Below are positions 35,722-44,970 of a stretch of DNA of 63,326 nucleotides, piece after piece. The notes below the pieces were generated by a model. That model ran no database searches. It was not told the DNA's origin and saw only the letters and a program-made list of their open reading frames with translations. Position 1 is the first letter of the stretch. Each line of letters opens with the position of its first letter. The position numbers and the translations under genes are program-made. This stretch comes from a gamma proteobacterium symbiont of Stewartia floridana (GTDB lineage Bacteria > Pseudomonadota > Gammaproteobacteria > Chromatiales > Chromatiaceae), in NCBI GenBank assembly GCA_003676145.1, contig NAUB01000013.1, positions 1 to 63,326 of the forward strand, read 5' to 3'.

Positions 35722-37524
35722 TCAGGAAAGACTCAACAGTGGGGTTCCAACCTGTACGGCATCACCCTCTTTAACCAGGATCTGAGACACCGTACCGGCT
35801 GAATTGGCGCGTACTTCCGTCTCCATCTTCATTGCTTCCAGCACCATCACAACGTCACCGGCAGCCACCTGTTGACCGGCGGAGACCTTGATGGCGTGGA
35901 TATTTCCAGACAGTGGCGCGGCAATCTCCGTACCACCAGCGGGTGCCGGGGCCGCCGCAGGTGCCGCGGCTGCCGGTGCCGCAGGAGCCACATCGGTCAC
36001 AGCACCAGCGGGGGATACCTTGACGTTGTAGGTCACCCCATTGACTTCCACCTGATAGGCTTCAGGCCCACCAGCCGGTGCCGGGGCAGGTGCGGCAGCA
36101 GGCGCTGCGCTGGCCGCCTCCGGTTCTGTTCCCGGGGCCGGCTCAAAGGCATCCGGATTGTCTCTGTTCTTAAGGAATTTCAGACCAACCTGGGGGAAAA
36201 GTGCATAGATGAGTACGTCATCAACTTCATCTTTTGCCACTTTGATACCGTGCTCATCGACCAGACCACGGAATTCCGCGGTCAACTTATCCATCTCCGC
36301 ATCGATCAGGTCAGCTGGACGGCAGGTAATCGCCTCTTCGCCATCTTTCAGAACCCTGGACTGAAGTTCAGCATTCACCGGGGCCGGTGTCGCACCGTAT
36401 TCCCCTTTCAATACACCTTCGGTCTCTTTGGCTATCGTCTTGTAGCGCTCACCCATCAGCACATTGATAACCGCCTGGGTACCGACAATCTGGGAAGTCG
36501 GGGTGACCAGTGGAATGTAGCCCAGATCCTCGCGTACTTTGGGAATCTCTTCCAGCACATCATCGAGTTTTTCGGTAGCACCCTGCTCCCTGAGCTGATT
36601 CTCCATGTTGGTCAACATGCCTCCGGGCACCTGAGCTACCAGAATCCGGGAGTCGACACCCTTCAGGGAACCTTCGAACTTCGCATACTTTTTACGCACT
36701 TCGCGGAAATAGGCTGCAATCTCCTCCAGCAGGATGAGATCCAATCCTGTATCCCGATCGCTCTCCTTGAGAATCGCCACAACGGACTCTGTGGCAGAGT
36801 GGCCATAGGTCATACTCATTGAGGAGATCGAGGCATCCATCATATCCACGCCCGCTTCGGCGCATTTAATCGCGGTCGCCACACTCATACCGGTGGTTGC
36901 ATGACTGTGCATCGCAATCGGTATCGAAATGCTCTCTTTCAGACGGGTAACCAGTTCATAACCGGTATAGGGATTCAACAGCCCAGCCATGTCCTTGATG
37001 CAGATTGAGTGGCAACCCATATCTTCCATGCTTTTGCACATATCCAGCCAGTACTCCATGTTATGTACCGGACTGACGGTATATGACATGGTGCCCTGGG
37101 CGTGTTTATCGACTTTCAAAGTCGCTTTGACCGCAGTCTCCAGATTGCGCAGATCGTTCATCGCATCGAAGATACGGAATACGTCCACGCCGTTGGTGGC
37201 TGCTCTCTCGACAAACTTATCCACCACATCGTCAGCGTAATGCCGATATCCCAGGATGTTCTGTCCGCGAAACAGCATCTGCATCGGAGTATTCGGCATG
37301 GCCGATTTCAGAATTCGGATACGCTCCCAGGGATCTTCACCAAGGAACCTGATACAGGCGTCGAAAGTTGCCCCGCCCCAGGTCTCCAATGACCAGAAGC
37401 CAACTTTATCCAGCTTTTCTGCAATCGGAAGCATGTCGTCGATACGCATTCTGGTCGCAAACAGAGACTGATGCGCATCTCTCAACACAACTTCTGTTAT
37501 TCCTAGTGGTTTCTTTTCGCTCAT
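35722..37524 (-). CDS. oadA: Oxaloacetate decarboxylase alpha subunit, biotin-carrying
   Basis: This 600-residue protein combines a carboxyltransferase TIM barrel (about 1-300; [16 protein letters not shown] and the SHATTGM metal region), a conserved PYC/OADA helical domain (about 310-450), Ala/Pro-rich linkers (about 455-530) and a C-terminal biotinyl domain with EAMKMETE (biotin Lys566). It transfers CO2 from oxaloacetate to biotin; OadB releases it with Na+ export. Order G-A-B on the minus strand. The linkers are compositionally biased but in frame. Confidence 0.95.
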   Translation of the reverse strand: MSEKKPLGITEVVLRDAHQSLFATRMRIDDMLPIAEKLDKVGFWSLETWGGATFDACIRFLGEDPWERIRILKSAMPNTPMQMLFRGQNILGYRHYADDVVDKFVERAATNGVDVFRIFDAMNDLRNLETAVKATLKVDKHAQGTMSYTVSPVHNMEYWLDMCKSMEDMGCHSICIKDMAGLLNPYTGYELVTRLKESISIPIAMHSHATTGMSVATAIKCAEAGVDMMDASISSMSMTYGHSATESVVAILKESDRDTGLDLILLEEIAAYFREVRKKYAKFEGSLKGVDSRILVAQVPGGMLTNMENQLREQGATEKLDDVLEEIPKVREDLGYIPLVTPTSQIVGTQAVINVLMGERYKTIAKETEGVLKGEYGATPAPVNAELQSRVLKDGEEAITCRPADLIDAEMDKLTAEFRGLVDEHGIKVAKDEVDDVLIYALFPQVGLKFLKNRDNPDAFEPAPGTEPEAASAAPAAAPAPAPAGGPEAYQVEVNGVTYNVKVSPAGAVTDVAPAAPAAAAPAAAPAPAGGTEIAAPLSGNIHAIKVSAGQQVAAGDVVMVLEAMKMETEVRANSAGTVSQILVKEGDAVQVGTPLLSLS

Positions 37525-37589
37525 AAGCTAGCCGCCGTTGTTAATAAAACAGCCTGGTATCAGGTGTTAAAAAATATGAAAATTCAGAC

Positions 37590-37850
37590 TCAATGACGAA
37601 TCGAACGATATTGGTTAATTGCCGCTGATATTACGGCAACCAGATCGCCACGCATAGTGGCCGAATCCTGGCCTGACAAAACAGGTGTACTGGCATGTGT
37701 GCTAACTGTCCCTTGCCTTTCCATCACAGCCATAGCGAGTTTTGACATCCCCTTCATGGCAAAAACCAGAACAAGAAGGAAAGTGAAAACTATCCCCATT
37801 CCAAGCAGCATCAGGTTGACGCCTGATAGCAACAAGTCTTCAATTGGCAT
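37590..37850 (-). CDS. oadG: Oxaloacetate decarboxylase gamma subunit
   Basis: This 86-residue protein has one N-terminal membrane helix (about 10-33, LLGMGIVFTFLLVLVFAM) and a short polar tail ending RSIRH, the OadG pattern. Gamma subunits assemble OadA with OadB and may bind zinc through the C-terminus. It is the first gene of the oad operon, 65 bp before oadA. Confidence 0.9.
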   Translation of the reverse strand: MPIEDLLLSGVNLMLLGMGIVFTFLLVLVFAMKGMSKLAMAVMERQGTVSTHASTPVLSGQDSATMRGDLVAVISAAINQYRSIRH

Positions 37851-37902
37851 TGGATATATTTACTCTTTGGTGGTTATTTTTGTCTTTCTACGTTGGGTGA
37901 AG

Positions 37903-37923
37903 ACATGTTGTCAAGCAACATGT
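37903..37923. promoter_or_regulatory. Inverted repeat upstream of oadG
   Basis: ACATGTTG and CAACATGT flank a 5-base centre (TCAAG), 53 bp upstream of the oadG start in the AT-rich spacer between oadG and the divergent yceF. It could be an operator or a leader hairpin; no regulator is assigned. Confidence 0.4.
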
Positions 37924-38115
37924 GTATTAACAACATCGACTAACTCTTTGTTTTTATGTAGATAATACTCCATTTATTTAGAATATACATAATCAGTATT
38001 AAGCCTATCAATCAATTCTATACCGTGGTGAGGCTGCAAGGCGAGATTTTTTCATTCAATCGCCACCCTGTCTGGTAAAATAGGCGAAATTTTATTAGTA
38101 AAACCACGCCCCAGT

Positions 38116-38721
38116 ATGACCCAGGTAACCCAGTCCGATCCCATACCTCTTGTATTAGCCTCCAGCTCCCCATTCAGAAGAGAACTGCTCAGCCGGCTTG
38201 GTTTGGAATTCAGCACCTCTTCACCTGACGTGGATGAGAGCAGGCTGAACAATGAGTCAGCAGAAGCGCTGGTGCTGAGGCTGTCAAAAGTGAAAGCGAT
38301 GGCGGTCGCAGAGACCCACCCAGAGGCTCTGATTATCGGCTCGGATCAGGTCGCCACCGTTGATGGAACGATTTTGGGTAAACCGGGCAAACACGAAAAG
38401 GCGGTTGAACAGCTGCTCAATGCCTCCGGCAAGCGGGTAACTTTTTACACAGGCCTCACTCTATATAACAGTAAAACCGGCCAGGAGCAGAGCTGTTGCG
38501 AGCCTTTTCATGTTCATTTCAGAACCTTGACTCAATCCGAGGTCGAAAATTATCTGTTGAAAGAACAGCCTTACAACTGCGCCGGTTCCTTCAAATCAGA
38601 GGGTCTGGGGATCACCCTGTTTGAGTCCTTGGAGGGTACGGATCCGAATGCCTTGATTGGCCTGCCGCTGATACGTCTGATCACAATGCTGCGCAAAGAA
38701 GGTGTGAACATCCTGGCTTAG
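38116..38721 (+). CDS. yceF: Maf-family nucleotide pyrophosphatase, YceF type
   Basis: This 201-residue protein has the Maf motif LVLASSSPFRRELLSRLG, the conserved VDES and the catalytic GSDQVATVDG. SDQV at this place marks the YceF subgroup (m7GTP pyrophosphatase), different from the dTTP/UTP-specific YhdE. In E. coli yceF is the divergent neighbour of yceD; here oadGAB has come between. It ends against a repeat fragment and is convergent with the HDOD gene. Confidence 0.92.
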   Translation: MTQVTQSDPIPLVLASSSPFRRELLSRLGLEFSTSSPDVDESRLNNESAEALVLRLSKVKAMAVAETHPEALIIGSDQVATVDGTILGKPGKHEKAVEQLLNASGKRVTFYTGLTLYNSKTGQEQSCCEPFHVHFRTLTQSEVENYLLKEQPYNCAGSFKSEGLGITLFESLEGTDPNALIGLPLIRLITMLRKEGVNILA

Positions 38722-38733
38722 CAGCGGATTTGG

Positions 38734-38753
38734 ATTAGTGTTAACAGGCCCTA
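38734..38753. repeat. Terminal fragment of the MITE-like repeat
   Basis: ATTAGTGTTAACAGGCCCTA is identical to the right end of the copy at 188-207 and differs by one base from the end of the complete copy (47912-47931). No other part of the element is present. It lies in the 29-bp gap between convergent yceF and HDOD genes, and its terminal CTA is the reverse complement of the HDOD stop codon TAG. Confidence 0.8.
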
Positions 38754-39662
38754 AAAGATTGCATCCTCGATTTTTATGGTGTCGGCGTCGAGACTATCGC
38801 TGTTTTCACCGTGCTCCAGCCTGGCAAATGCTTTGACGGTGGATCGATCCACCGATGCCAGATAGTGATCAGTGCCCTCATGGGCCAGAATATTTGCTAC
38901 CTGAACAATGTCCACATAATCGACTGGCACATCATCACTCGGATCCCGGCTGAAATCTTCATGATGGGCAGCCACATCGATGATCGCCTCGTCGAATTTC
39001 CATAACTTCAAGATACTCCCCCCGATATGCGGATGCAGCTTCCGCAGAACCTTGTCAAGAAATTGAGGATTATCTATCAACTCTTTGTATTTAGTTGCCT
39101 TTATTAATAGTGGTATATGCCCGATGTCATGTACCAACCCTGCCACCAGTGCGATATCCGGGTCCAGTCCCGGCTGCGCTTTGGCTAACATCGCTGCTTG
39201 CGCTCCCACTTTCACAGAGTGATTCCAGAGCTTGTCCATGCGCCGCTCAATCTCTTTCACCGAGGTTCGAAATACCTCTTTCATCGATACCGCATAGACC
39301 GCATTTTTCACCCGCTGAAAACCGATCCGGGTAATTGCAGGCTTGATGGTGGCGATCTTGTTCATGCCCCGGTAGAGAGGACTGTTGGCATAGCGGATCA
39401 GTCGGGCGGTCAAGGAGGCATCCCGCGAAATGACTTTTTGCAGATCGGATGCAGAGCTATCCACATCATTGATAATGATCAGCGCTTCCAGCGCCAAAGC
39501 CGGCAAGGTTGGCAGATAGATATTGTTGGCAAGCAGATCCTCTTTTACCGAGTCGACAAAAGCCTTGGTTGTCGCAGATTCAAGCTGCTTCTGCTCACGC
39601 TCCTGTTCTGTCTCAGTATCTACCCGCTCACCATCTGCAAGTGTAAAAACCGATTTTGTCAT
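38751..39662 (-). CDS. HDOD-domain signalling protein
   Basis: This is a protein of about 303 residues with an HDOD domain, a degenerate HD-type helical domain: LPALALEALIIINDVDSSASDLQKVISRDASL, LIRYANSPLYRG, and the remaining HD-like residues GLVHDIGHIPLL and AAHHEDF. HDOD proteins act in signalling, often with c-di-GMP or chemotaxis components. ATG 39662 is taken; the frame extends to a TTG at 39701 without a ribosome-binding site. The stop codon comes from a mobile-repeat end. It is divergent from the receiver/GGDEF-like gene across a long spacer. Confidence 0.85.
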   Translation of the reverse strand: MTKSVFTLADGERVDTETEQEREQKQLESATTKAFVDSVKEDLLANNIYLPTLPALALEALIIINDVDSSASDLQKVISRDASLTARLIRYANSPLYRGMNKIATIKPAITRIGFQRVKNAVYAVSMKEVFRTSVKEIERRMDKLWNHSVKVGAQAAMLAKAQPGLDPDIALVAGLVHDIGHIPLLIKATKYKELIDNPQFLDKVLRKLHPHIGGSILKLWKFDEAIIDVAAHHEDFSRDPSDDVPVDYVDIVQVANILAHEGTDHYLASVDRSTVKAFARLEHGENSDSLDADTIKIEDAIF

Positions 39663-40404
39663 CCGATTGCTGCCAGCCTGTTTTGTCTCGTTGTAGATCA
39701 ACTCATCATTCGACCAAAGCTCTGTTTACTGCGCTGCACCTTCCTGTCAGGTCAGCATGCCACAGGGTTCATTCTCAGGCCAAATCTTAAATTCTAAATT
39801 ACTATATATATCAGTTAGTAAAAATACTATTGGAAAGTTTACTTTAACTACTGGCTCACTCCTTACAATCGAGCCAAAGCAGGTTATTTGCTATCCAGCA
39901 GGATTCACTTAAAACCAGAGTAAAAATCACCTGCAGAAGATAGCGGCAAGACAATCCGATTTCTCCAGTTTTCGAGTCATTTCAAGCTAGTTGAGTGGTT
40001 GCTATGCGTCAAGCATCACACAATTAACAATTTACTAACCCAATGACCCAATTGCTCACTTTCAGCTGCTACGAGTCTGAATACCGCAAAATTGAACGGG
40101 CCATTTTTTTTAAATCTTTCACAAAAAATAAATCTCTTGTTACCGATAATAGTACGCACTGATGCGTTGCGGCCCAGAACACTCAAATCCGTTGCCCCAG
40201 TGCCGATTCCTACCGGCCTGAAATCGCAATTATTTGAATATTAGTGAATTGTCTCTCATTTTTCGCTTCCCATCTGATTCATAACTAAAGTATTAATACT
40301 TTAATTTCATGGAGTTAAGCCTGCTACTTAAAATCATATTTAACAATTACTCATTCAAGTTTTAGCTCTATGAGACGACTTTATGGGTAGGCTAAACAAT
40401 AAAC
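39663..40404. other. Long AT-rich divergent spacer
   Basis: These 742 bp between the HDOD gene and the receiver-domain gene have no convincing gene. A 39-codon plus-strand frame starting near 40042 lacks a ribosome-binding site and homology-like features. The region is markedly AT-rich and probably carries divergent promoters and regulatory sites. Confidence 0.5.
40286..40303. promoter_or_regulatory. 18-bp perfect palindrome
   Basis: TAAAGTATTAATACTTTA is its own reverse complement. It lies 102 bp upstream of the receiver/coiled-coil gene, in a position suited to an operator. The palindrome is AT-only apart from two base pairs, so chance is possible. Confidence 0.4.
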
Positions 40405-42879
40405 ATGTCTAACGATCAAGACTTTGACGGTATGGCAGAACAAGCACTCAATCGCTTTACTCAACATACTGGCGAAAAGCCGGTAGTCCTCATTGCAGAC
40501 GATTCTCGGGTTGTCCGGGTATCGTTGAGGAATATTCTTAATGAAACCTGTCAACTCATTGAAGTTGAGGATGGGGAGCAGGCGTGGCAGGTCATTTGCC
40601 AGACCCCATCCATCGATCTGGTCTTCAGTGATCTCTCCATGCCAAAACTGGATGGTCGCAAACTCTTAGCCAATATCAGAAATTCGACAACTGGACGAAT
40701 ATCCAACCTGCCGTTCATCGTGGTTACCGGTAATGAGGTGACTGACGGTATCGCAGAAGAGCTTGAGAAGCTCGGCGCATCCGGAATGGTGAGCAAACCG
40801 TTCGATCCGACATTAATTCAGCAGTTCGTTGATGAGTTAGCCGAAGAGAGCGAGCAGGAGCTCTCCGTAGAAGTTCCAAACACCAAGGCACAGAGTGATT
40901 ATCTCGACAGTACCACCGATAAATCACAATTTCTGGAGATTGCCAGCCGGGAGCTCTCGTTTGCAATCCGCAACAAGAATGAGCTTGCTTTGGCGATCAT
41001 CAAAGTCGATCAATTCAGCAGTATTCTGGACCACTACAGTGAAGCAGCCATCGAGCATATTCTGCTGGCGCTGAAGGAGATCATTGAGAAACACATCCAT
41101 CCTGATGACACCCTGGGCTACTTTGGAGAGGGCTGCTTTGCGATTCTACGTCCCGCCTCGAATGCCATAGGTACAAAATACCTGAGCCGCAGAATTCTGG
41201 AAGATCTCACCTCAAAACAGTTCTATCTTGGCGAGGCGGATGAAAGCGTCACGGCGAGTATTGGCATTTCAGCACCGGACATCAAACCGGGAATCCGCCT
41301 GCAGGACCTGATCAAACTTGCAGAAGGACGCCTCAAAGCCGCATTTGAGAATGGCGGTGACAAAGTTGTCGATAAAGGCAATGAAAACCTGACTCCGGTC
41401 TCCATGCAGGACAGCATGGAGATATCCAACGTCATATCCAACACACAACCCAGCTCACCCCATGTAGTCTCCAGAAGCTCTTCCGAGATCAATCGTTTGG
41501 CGGCGGAACAGGTTGCGGAAATCAAGGCCAAGTATACGAATCAAGCGAAGGATTTCGAAGCTCAGGCAGGGCAGATCTCTGAATATAAGAGAGCTCTGGA
41601 GGATTTGACCGATGAAAACAGAGCGCTGATCGAAGACGTCAAACATTGGAAGAATGAGTCCGCGGAAGCTGAACATCTGCGCCGACAACTGTTTGAGGTT
41701 GAGAGCCAGTTCCAACAGCTGAAAGTCAAGTTTGGCGAAGTGCAAAAGGCCAAGGATGATCTGGCACACCGCACCGACACTACCGAAAGAGAGAACCGGC
41801 GACTGATTGATGAAGAGGAAGAGAGAACAGCTTCATTGAGGCAGTCTCACCAACTGATTGAAGGTGAGAACAAGCGTCTGGAGAGCCAGATCATCGATCT
41901 GAAGACCCGCGCAGAAAAAGCGGAGCTTGAGAGCCTGAAATCCAATCAGCTGGTAACCAGTCTGCGGGATAACAGCAATCTGCTGAAGATGCAGGTCGAT
42001 CAGTTACAACAGGAAGTCAATGAACTGCGGGAAAAACAGTACCAGCAGCCACAAGCCAGCAAAAAACAGAACAGCGCCCCAAGCAGTGAATCAGATTCGG
42101 AGTTGAAAACAGACACCGATCTGCTGGAAGAGCTGTACAAACCTGAACTGGCCCTCTCCCCCACTCCGCAGCCGAAACCGAAGCCGCAGCCGCAGCCGCA
42201 ACTGCAAAGTCAACCGGTCAAAGAGAGCACAGCCGATTCGGTTCATCTGTTTCCAGATAAAGAGCAGGTGGACCTGAAACAGAAGCAGGTGAAAGAGAGC
42301 AGGATTCCACCGTTTCGGGTAGAAGCCGAACCGATGTTCTTTAAAAATGGATTCAATCTCTCATCATTCACCATTGCCAGCTTAATCATGCTCGCCATAG
42401 TCTTAGTCGGCGGCATCTACCTTTACGCGGTAATGGGTGATCCACCTGCAAATGATCTTGCATCCAAGACAAATCAGGTAACGCTGCAGAGTAAGACGCC
42501 CAATCACGCTGCAGCAGCCCCGGTGCCCAAGGAGACCGTTGTAAAAAAAAGCGTAAATAACGGCAACGGTAGATCGGCCCCGTCAGTCAACAGGGCTGGA
42601 TATCAGGCAGCAGCTCCTGTTACCAAAGCGATGAGCATTTCTGAGGAGCTGAGGCTTGAAAAAGAGCTGACGTTACGTCAGATGGCAGAGGAAGAGTTCT
42701 CTCGCAGTCTGGTCAGCACTGCGACAACCGAACCCGTCGATTCCGATTTGACAGAAACTGTTTCCTCAGATTTTGAAATTCAGTCTGAAACCGCCAACGA
42801 AGCACTTCCCTTACCACAAGATATTGAAGCAGAAGCCAACTCCGTGGATCTTGATGTAACCACAGATAGCCTCAACTAA
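40405..42879 (+). CDS. Receiver/degenerate-GGDEF/coiled-coil membrane protein
   Basis: This 824-residue multidomain protein starts with a receiver domain (about 26-145) with intact phosphorylation residues Asp32/33, Asp76, Thr108 and Lys131. Residues about 175-325 have a GGDEF-like fold pattern, but the catalytic loop reads YFGEGCFA (239-246) instead of GGDEF, so cyclase activity is unlikely. A long coiled coil follows (about 360-550), then a Pro/Gln/Lys repeat (PKPKPQPQPQ, about 590-600), one membrane helix (about 653-676) and a low-complexity acidic tail of 145 residues outside the cytoplasm. I do not know a named family with this full order. It may tether a phosphorylation-controlled scaffold to the envelope, for example for polar localisation or pili; that is inference. 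Confidence 0.8.
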   Translation: MSNDQDFDGMAEQALNRFTQHTGEKPVVLIADDSRVVRVSLRNILNETCQLIEVEDGEQAWQVICQTPSIDLVFSDLSMPKLDGRKLLANIRNSTTGRISNLPFIVVTGNEVTDGIAEELEKLGASGMVSKPFDPTLIQQFVDELAEESEQELSVEVPNTKAQSDYLDSTTDKSQFLEIASRELSFAIRNKNELALAIIKVDQFSSILDHYSEAAIEHILLALKEIIEKHIHPDDTLGYFGEGCFAILRPASNAIGTKYLSRRILEDLTSKQFYLGEADESVTASIGISAPDIKPGIRLQDLIKLAEGRLKAAFENGGDKVVDKGNENLTPVSMQDSMEISNVISNTQPSSPHVVSRSSSEINRLAAEQVAEIKAKYTNQAKDFEAQAGQISEYKRALEDLTDENRALIEDVKHWKNESAEAEHLRRQLFEVESQFQQLKVKFGEVQKAKDDLAHRTDTTERENRRLIDEEEERTASLRQSHQLIEGENKRLESQIIDLKTRAEKAELESLKSNQLVTSLRDNSNLLKMQVDQLQQEVNELREKQYQQPQASKKQNSAPSSESDSELKTDTDLLEELYKPELALSPTPQPKPKPQPQPQLQSQPVKESTADSVHLFPDKEQVDLKQKQVKESRIPPFRVEAEPMFFKNGFNLSSFTIASLIMLAIVLVGGIYLYAVMGDPPANDLASKTNQVTLQSKTPNHAAAAPVPKETVVKKSVNNGNGRSAPSVNRAGYQAAAPVTKAMSISEELRLEKELTLRQMAEEEFSRSLVSTATTEPVDSDLTETVSSDFEIQSETANEALPLPQDIEAEANSVDLDVTTDSLN

Positions 42880-42885
42880 GGCTTA

Positions 42886-42905
42886 GACAATCACCCCGGA
42901 TTGTC
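42886..42905 (+). terminator. Short hairpin after the receiver/coiled-coil gene
   Basis: GACAATC and GATTGTC form a 7-bp stem with a 6-base loop, 6 bp after the stop codon. There is no T-run, so termination is uncertain. Confidence 0.35.
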
Positions 42906-43013
42906 CATAACCATCTGATAATACCTCTCTTTTCTCAATTTCAAGTGCGACAACTATCTTGCATCACTGTCTATTGCATTGATGACAACGTGCCCGGTAA
43001 AACCTAACAGGAT

Positions 43014-43544
43014 TTAATTCTCACTCAGATCACTTGCCCGCTGTTGAAAGATACTGGCATGCAGTGGCCAGCCAGACTCATCAATCACGAATACTGTCCA
43101 TTTTCCCTCTTCTCCGGGATTGAGACTCTTGATTGAATAGGCCCGCCAGCGGGGACCACCGACTTGGATATTGACCTCACTGATCACTTCCCCTTCAAAT
43201 TCCCATCTGTGAATAACCGTACGACCCTGCAGATTTCTAAGATCTGTAAAGAATGAGACCTCCGTGGCATTCTCATCCAGGCTGACCACCTGATCCACTG
43301 GCTCTCTGTTAATCACGGCGGTGGTGAACACAGCCCGGGCGACGTAGGCATCGGGTACAGGAGACTCTTCGATAGCCTGTGAATCCAACAGCTCTTGTGC
43401 TTCCGCTTCAACCTCTTCCGAGGTCACGCTCCCTTGTGCTGGATCAATCGTCTCCTGTGACCATAGTGATGACTGTATGGAGATCAGTGCGATGGCCAGC
43501 CAGAGCTGTTTCATTAGCCCAAATCCTTGAAGAGTTTTTATCAT
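43014..43544 (-). CDS. Secreted DUF2914-domain protein
   Basis: This 176-residue protein has an N-terminal signal region (hydrophobic LWLAIALISIQSSLWS) and a C-terminal DUF2914-like domain: ARAVFTTAVINREPVDQV, VSFFTDLRNLQGRTVIHRW, GPRWRAYSIKSLNPGEEGKWTV. ATG 43544 is chosen because GGAGGT lies 5 nt upstream; the open frame reaches 43640 but would overlap the zinc-peptidase gene. It follows that gene by 71 bp on the same strand. DUF2914 has no firm function; it is common in envelope proteins of gammaproteobacteria. Confidence 0.78.
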   Translation of the reverse strand: MIKTLQGFGLMKQLWLAIALISIQSSLWSQETIDPAQGSVTSEEVEAEAQELLDSQAIEESPVPDAYVARAVFTTAVINREPVDQVVSLDENATEVSFFTDLRNLQGRTVIHRWEFEGEVISEVNIQVGGPRWRAYSIKSLNPGEEGKWTVFVIDESGWPLHASIFQQRASDLSEN

Positions 43545-43615
43545 TGACACCTCCGACATGCTGTTATTGAAAAATTGAAACAGAAATCCCGGACAGGCGC
43601 CAGTTTTTGCCAAGG

Positions 43616-44299
43616 CTATCGTCGCAGAACCCGAATCCATTGCCAGAAATTCAGTAGACCGGCGAGTGAGGCGGAGAGATAGGTAAATGCCGCCGCCCGT
43701 AATATTTTTTCCGCTGCTGGGTATTGTTCCGTTGTCAGATAACCATCCTTTAACAGGGGCATGGCTTTTTTAAAACTTGCATCCAACTCAACCGGCAGGG
43801 TGAGTAACTGCAGCAATACATTGGTCCCCATTATCAGAAATGCTGCCAGGGCGCTCACCATCCCGATCGCCGGCGCCCTGGAGATCACCGAGGCTACCGG
43901 CGCCAGAAACAGCAGAAAAGACCCCAGACGCTGAGCAAACTGCGCGAATCGGGCCAGTCGGGTGCGCCAGCGGAACATCGGTTCATCCGCTGCGTCCTGC
44001 AGCGCATGCCCTACTTCATGAGCTGCGGTTGTAATCGCAGTCAGCGATTTTCCGGCCAACTTCTCCTTGGTCAGCCTGACAGCTTTATCACCTGGGTCGT
44101 AGTGGTCCCCCAGATCCGTACTTTCAACACGTACATCCGTCAGGGAAAAGCGATCCAGCAGATGCCTTGCCAATTCGCCGCCATTGCCGGGAAAATTATC
44201 CTCATCCTGTTGGCTGTGCTTTTTCATGGTCCGATTGACCCACCATTGGGGGCCAAGCAGAAGCACAAGCAGCAGTGCCAAAATCAATACATAGTGCAT
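43616..44299 (-). CDS. YugP-family membrane zinc metallopeptidase
   Basis: This 227-residue protein has an N-terminal membrane helix, the zinc motif HEVGH (His94, Glu95, His98) in ITTAAHEVGHALQDA, and further hydrophobic segments (about 125-190) with LPVELDASFKKAMPLL, the third-ligand region. This is the neutral zinc metallopeptidase 2/YugP family pattern. ATG 44299 with GAGAGAAGG upstream is preferred over TTG 44311. Substrate unknown; the DUF2914 secreted protein encoded next may be a partner. Confidence 0.87.
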   Translation of the reverse strand: MHYVLILALLLVLLLGPQWWVNRTMKKHSQQDEDNFPGNGGELARHLLDRFSLTDVRVESTDLGDHYDPGDKAVRLTKEKLAGKSLTAITTAAHEVGHALQDAADEPMFRWRTRLARFAQFAQRLGSFLLFLAPVASVISRAPAIGMVSALAAFLIMGTNVLLQLLTLPVELDASFKKAMPLLKDGYLTTEQYPAAEKILRAAAFTYLSASLAGLLNFWQWIRVLRR

Positions 44300-44521
44300 G
44301 CCTTCTCTCAACCGATAGCTGAACTCATCTGGAATTGATCAGTTATTAACCTGGAACAATCTGTCGGATTAATACTATGATGATCAATGGCAGGAAAAGT
44401 TTGAGAGCACCTCTTGATTATTCTGAGTTCGAAGCGAGATGCGGAGGTGCAGCCTGGCAGCAGGGCCTGGTGGTTGGTTGACTCGCAACAGCGTTCATCC
44501 GGCCCGACGATCAAAAGAGAG

Positions 44522-44554
44522 CGCCATAACCATGTATTAGACATGGTTATGGCG
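44522..44554 (-). terminator. Strong terminator hairpin after the DUF4332 gene
   Basis: CGCCATAACCATGT and ACATGGTTATGGCG form a perfect 14-bp stem with an ATTAG loop, 11 bp beyond the DUF4332 stop. On the minus strand it is followed by a T-rich CTCTCTTTTG. The rest of the 44312-44565 gap is empty. Confidence 0.7.
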
Positions 44555-44565
44555 AACGCTATCGC

Positions 44566-44970
44566 CTAGTAGGTGACTACTCTCGGAAGCTGCTTCGCTT
44601 CAGCCACCCACTTCTCAACTGAGGAGAGACTGGGCGTAGCACGTACCAGATTCTTTGCATCGTTGACCTCAACCATTTTTGCATGGAGGTTCTCGGGCTT
44701 TCTTTGCGCCAGTTCAGGCACGGTATCCACCCCGGCGGCTTCCAACAGGTCGGAGTACTGCTCACCAATACCCTTGACCCTGAAAAGGTCGGCCATATTG
44801 ACCCATCTGAGAATCAGTTTGCCGCTGATTCCGCTTGAATCTTCAAGTGCCTTACGCCCCTTCTTGGTACTCCCCTGCTCCAGCAAGGCTTCCAGGCTCT
44901 TGATATCAGCCGCTTCCAGTTTTGATGCGTAGGTTGCACCGATACCCTCGATTTCGACAAGCTTAGTCAT
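44566..44970 (-). CDS. DUF4332 helix-hairpin-helix protein
   Basis: This 134-residue protein is made of two helix-hairpin-helix-like repeats: IEGIGATYASKLEAADI and VKGIGEQYSDLLEAAGV, each followed by a LEALLEQG/VPELAQRK turn. This is the DUF4332 pattern. Such folds often bind nucleic acid without sequence specificity, but no function is established. It is monocistronic with its own terminator. Confidence 0.88.
   Translation of the reverse strand: MTKLVEIEGIGATYASKLEAADIKSLEALLEQGSTKKGRKALEDSSGISGKLILRWVNMADLFRVKGIGEQYSDLLEAAGVDTVPELAQRKPENLHAKMVEVNDAKNLVRATPSLSSVEKWVAEAKQLPRVVTY

Noticed and set aside
35872-36822. 316-codon plus-strand frame opposite oadA
   Set aside because: Shadow frame rich in Arg/Cys/Gly from the Ala/Pro linkers of OadA; no domain.
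40042-40161. 39-codon plus-strand frame in the long spacer
   Set aside because: No ribosome-binding site and low-complexity content; treated as chance.
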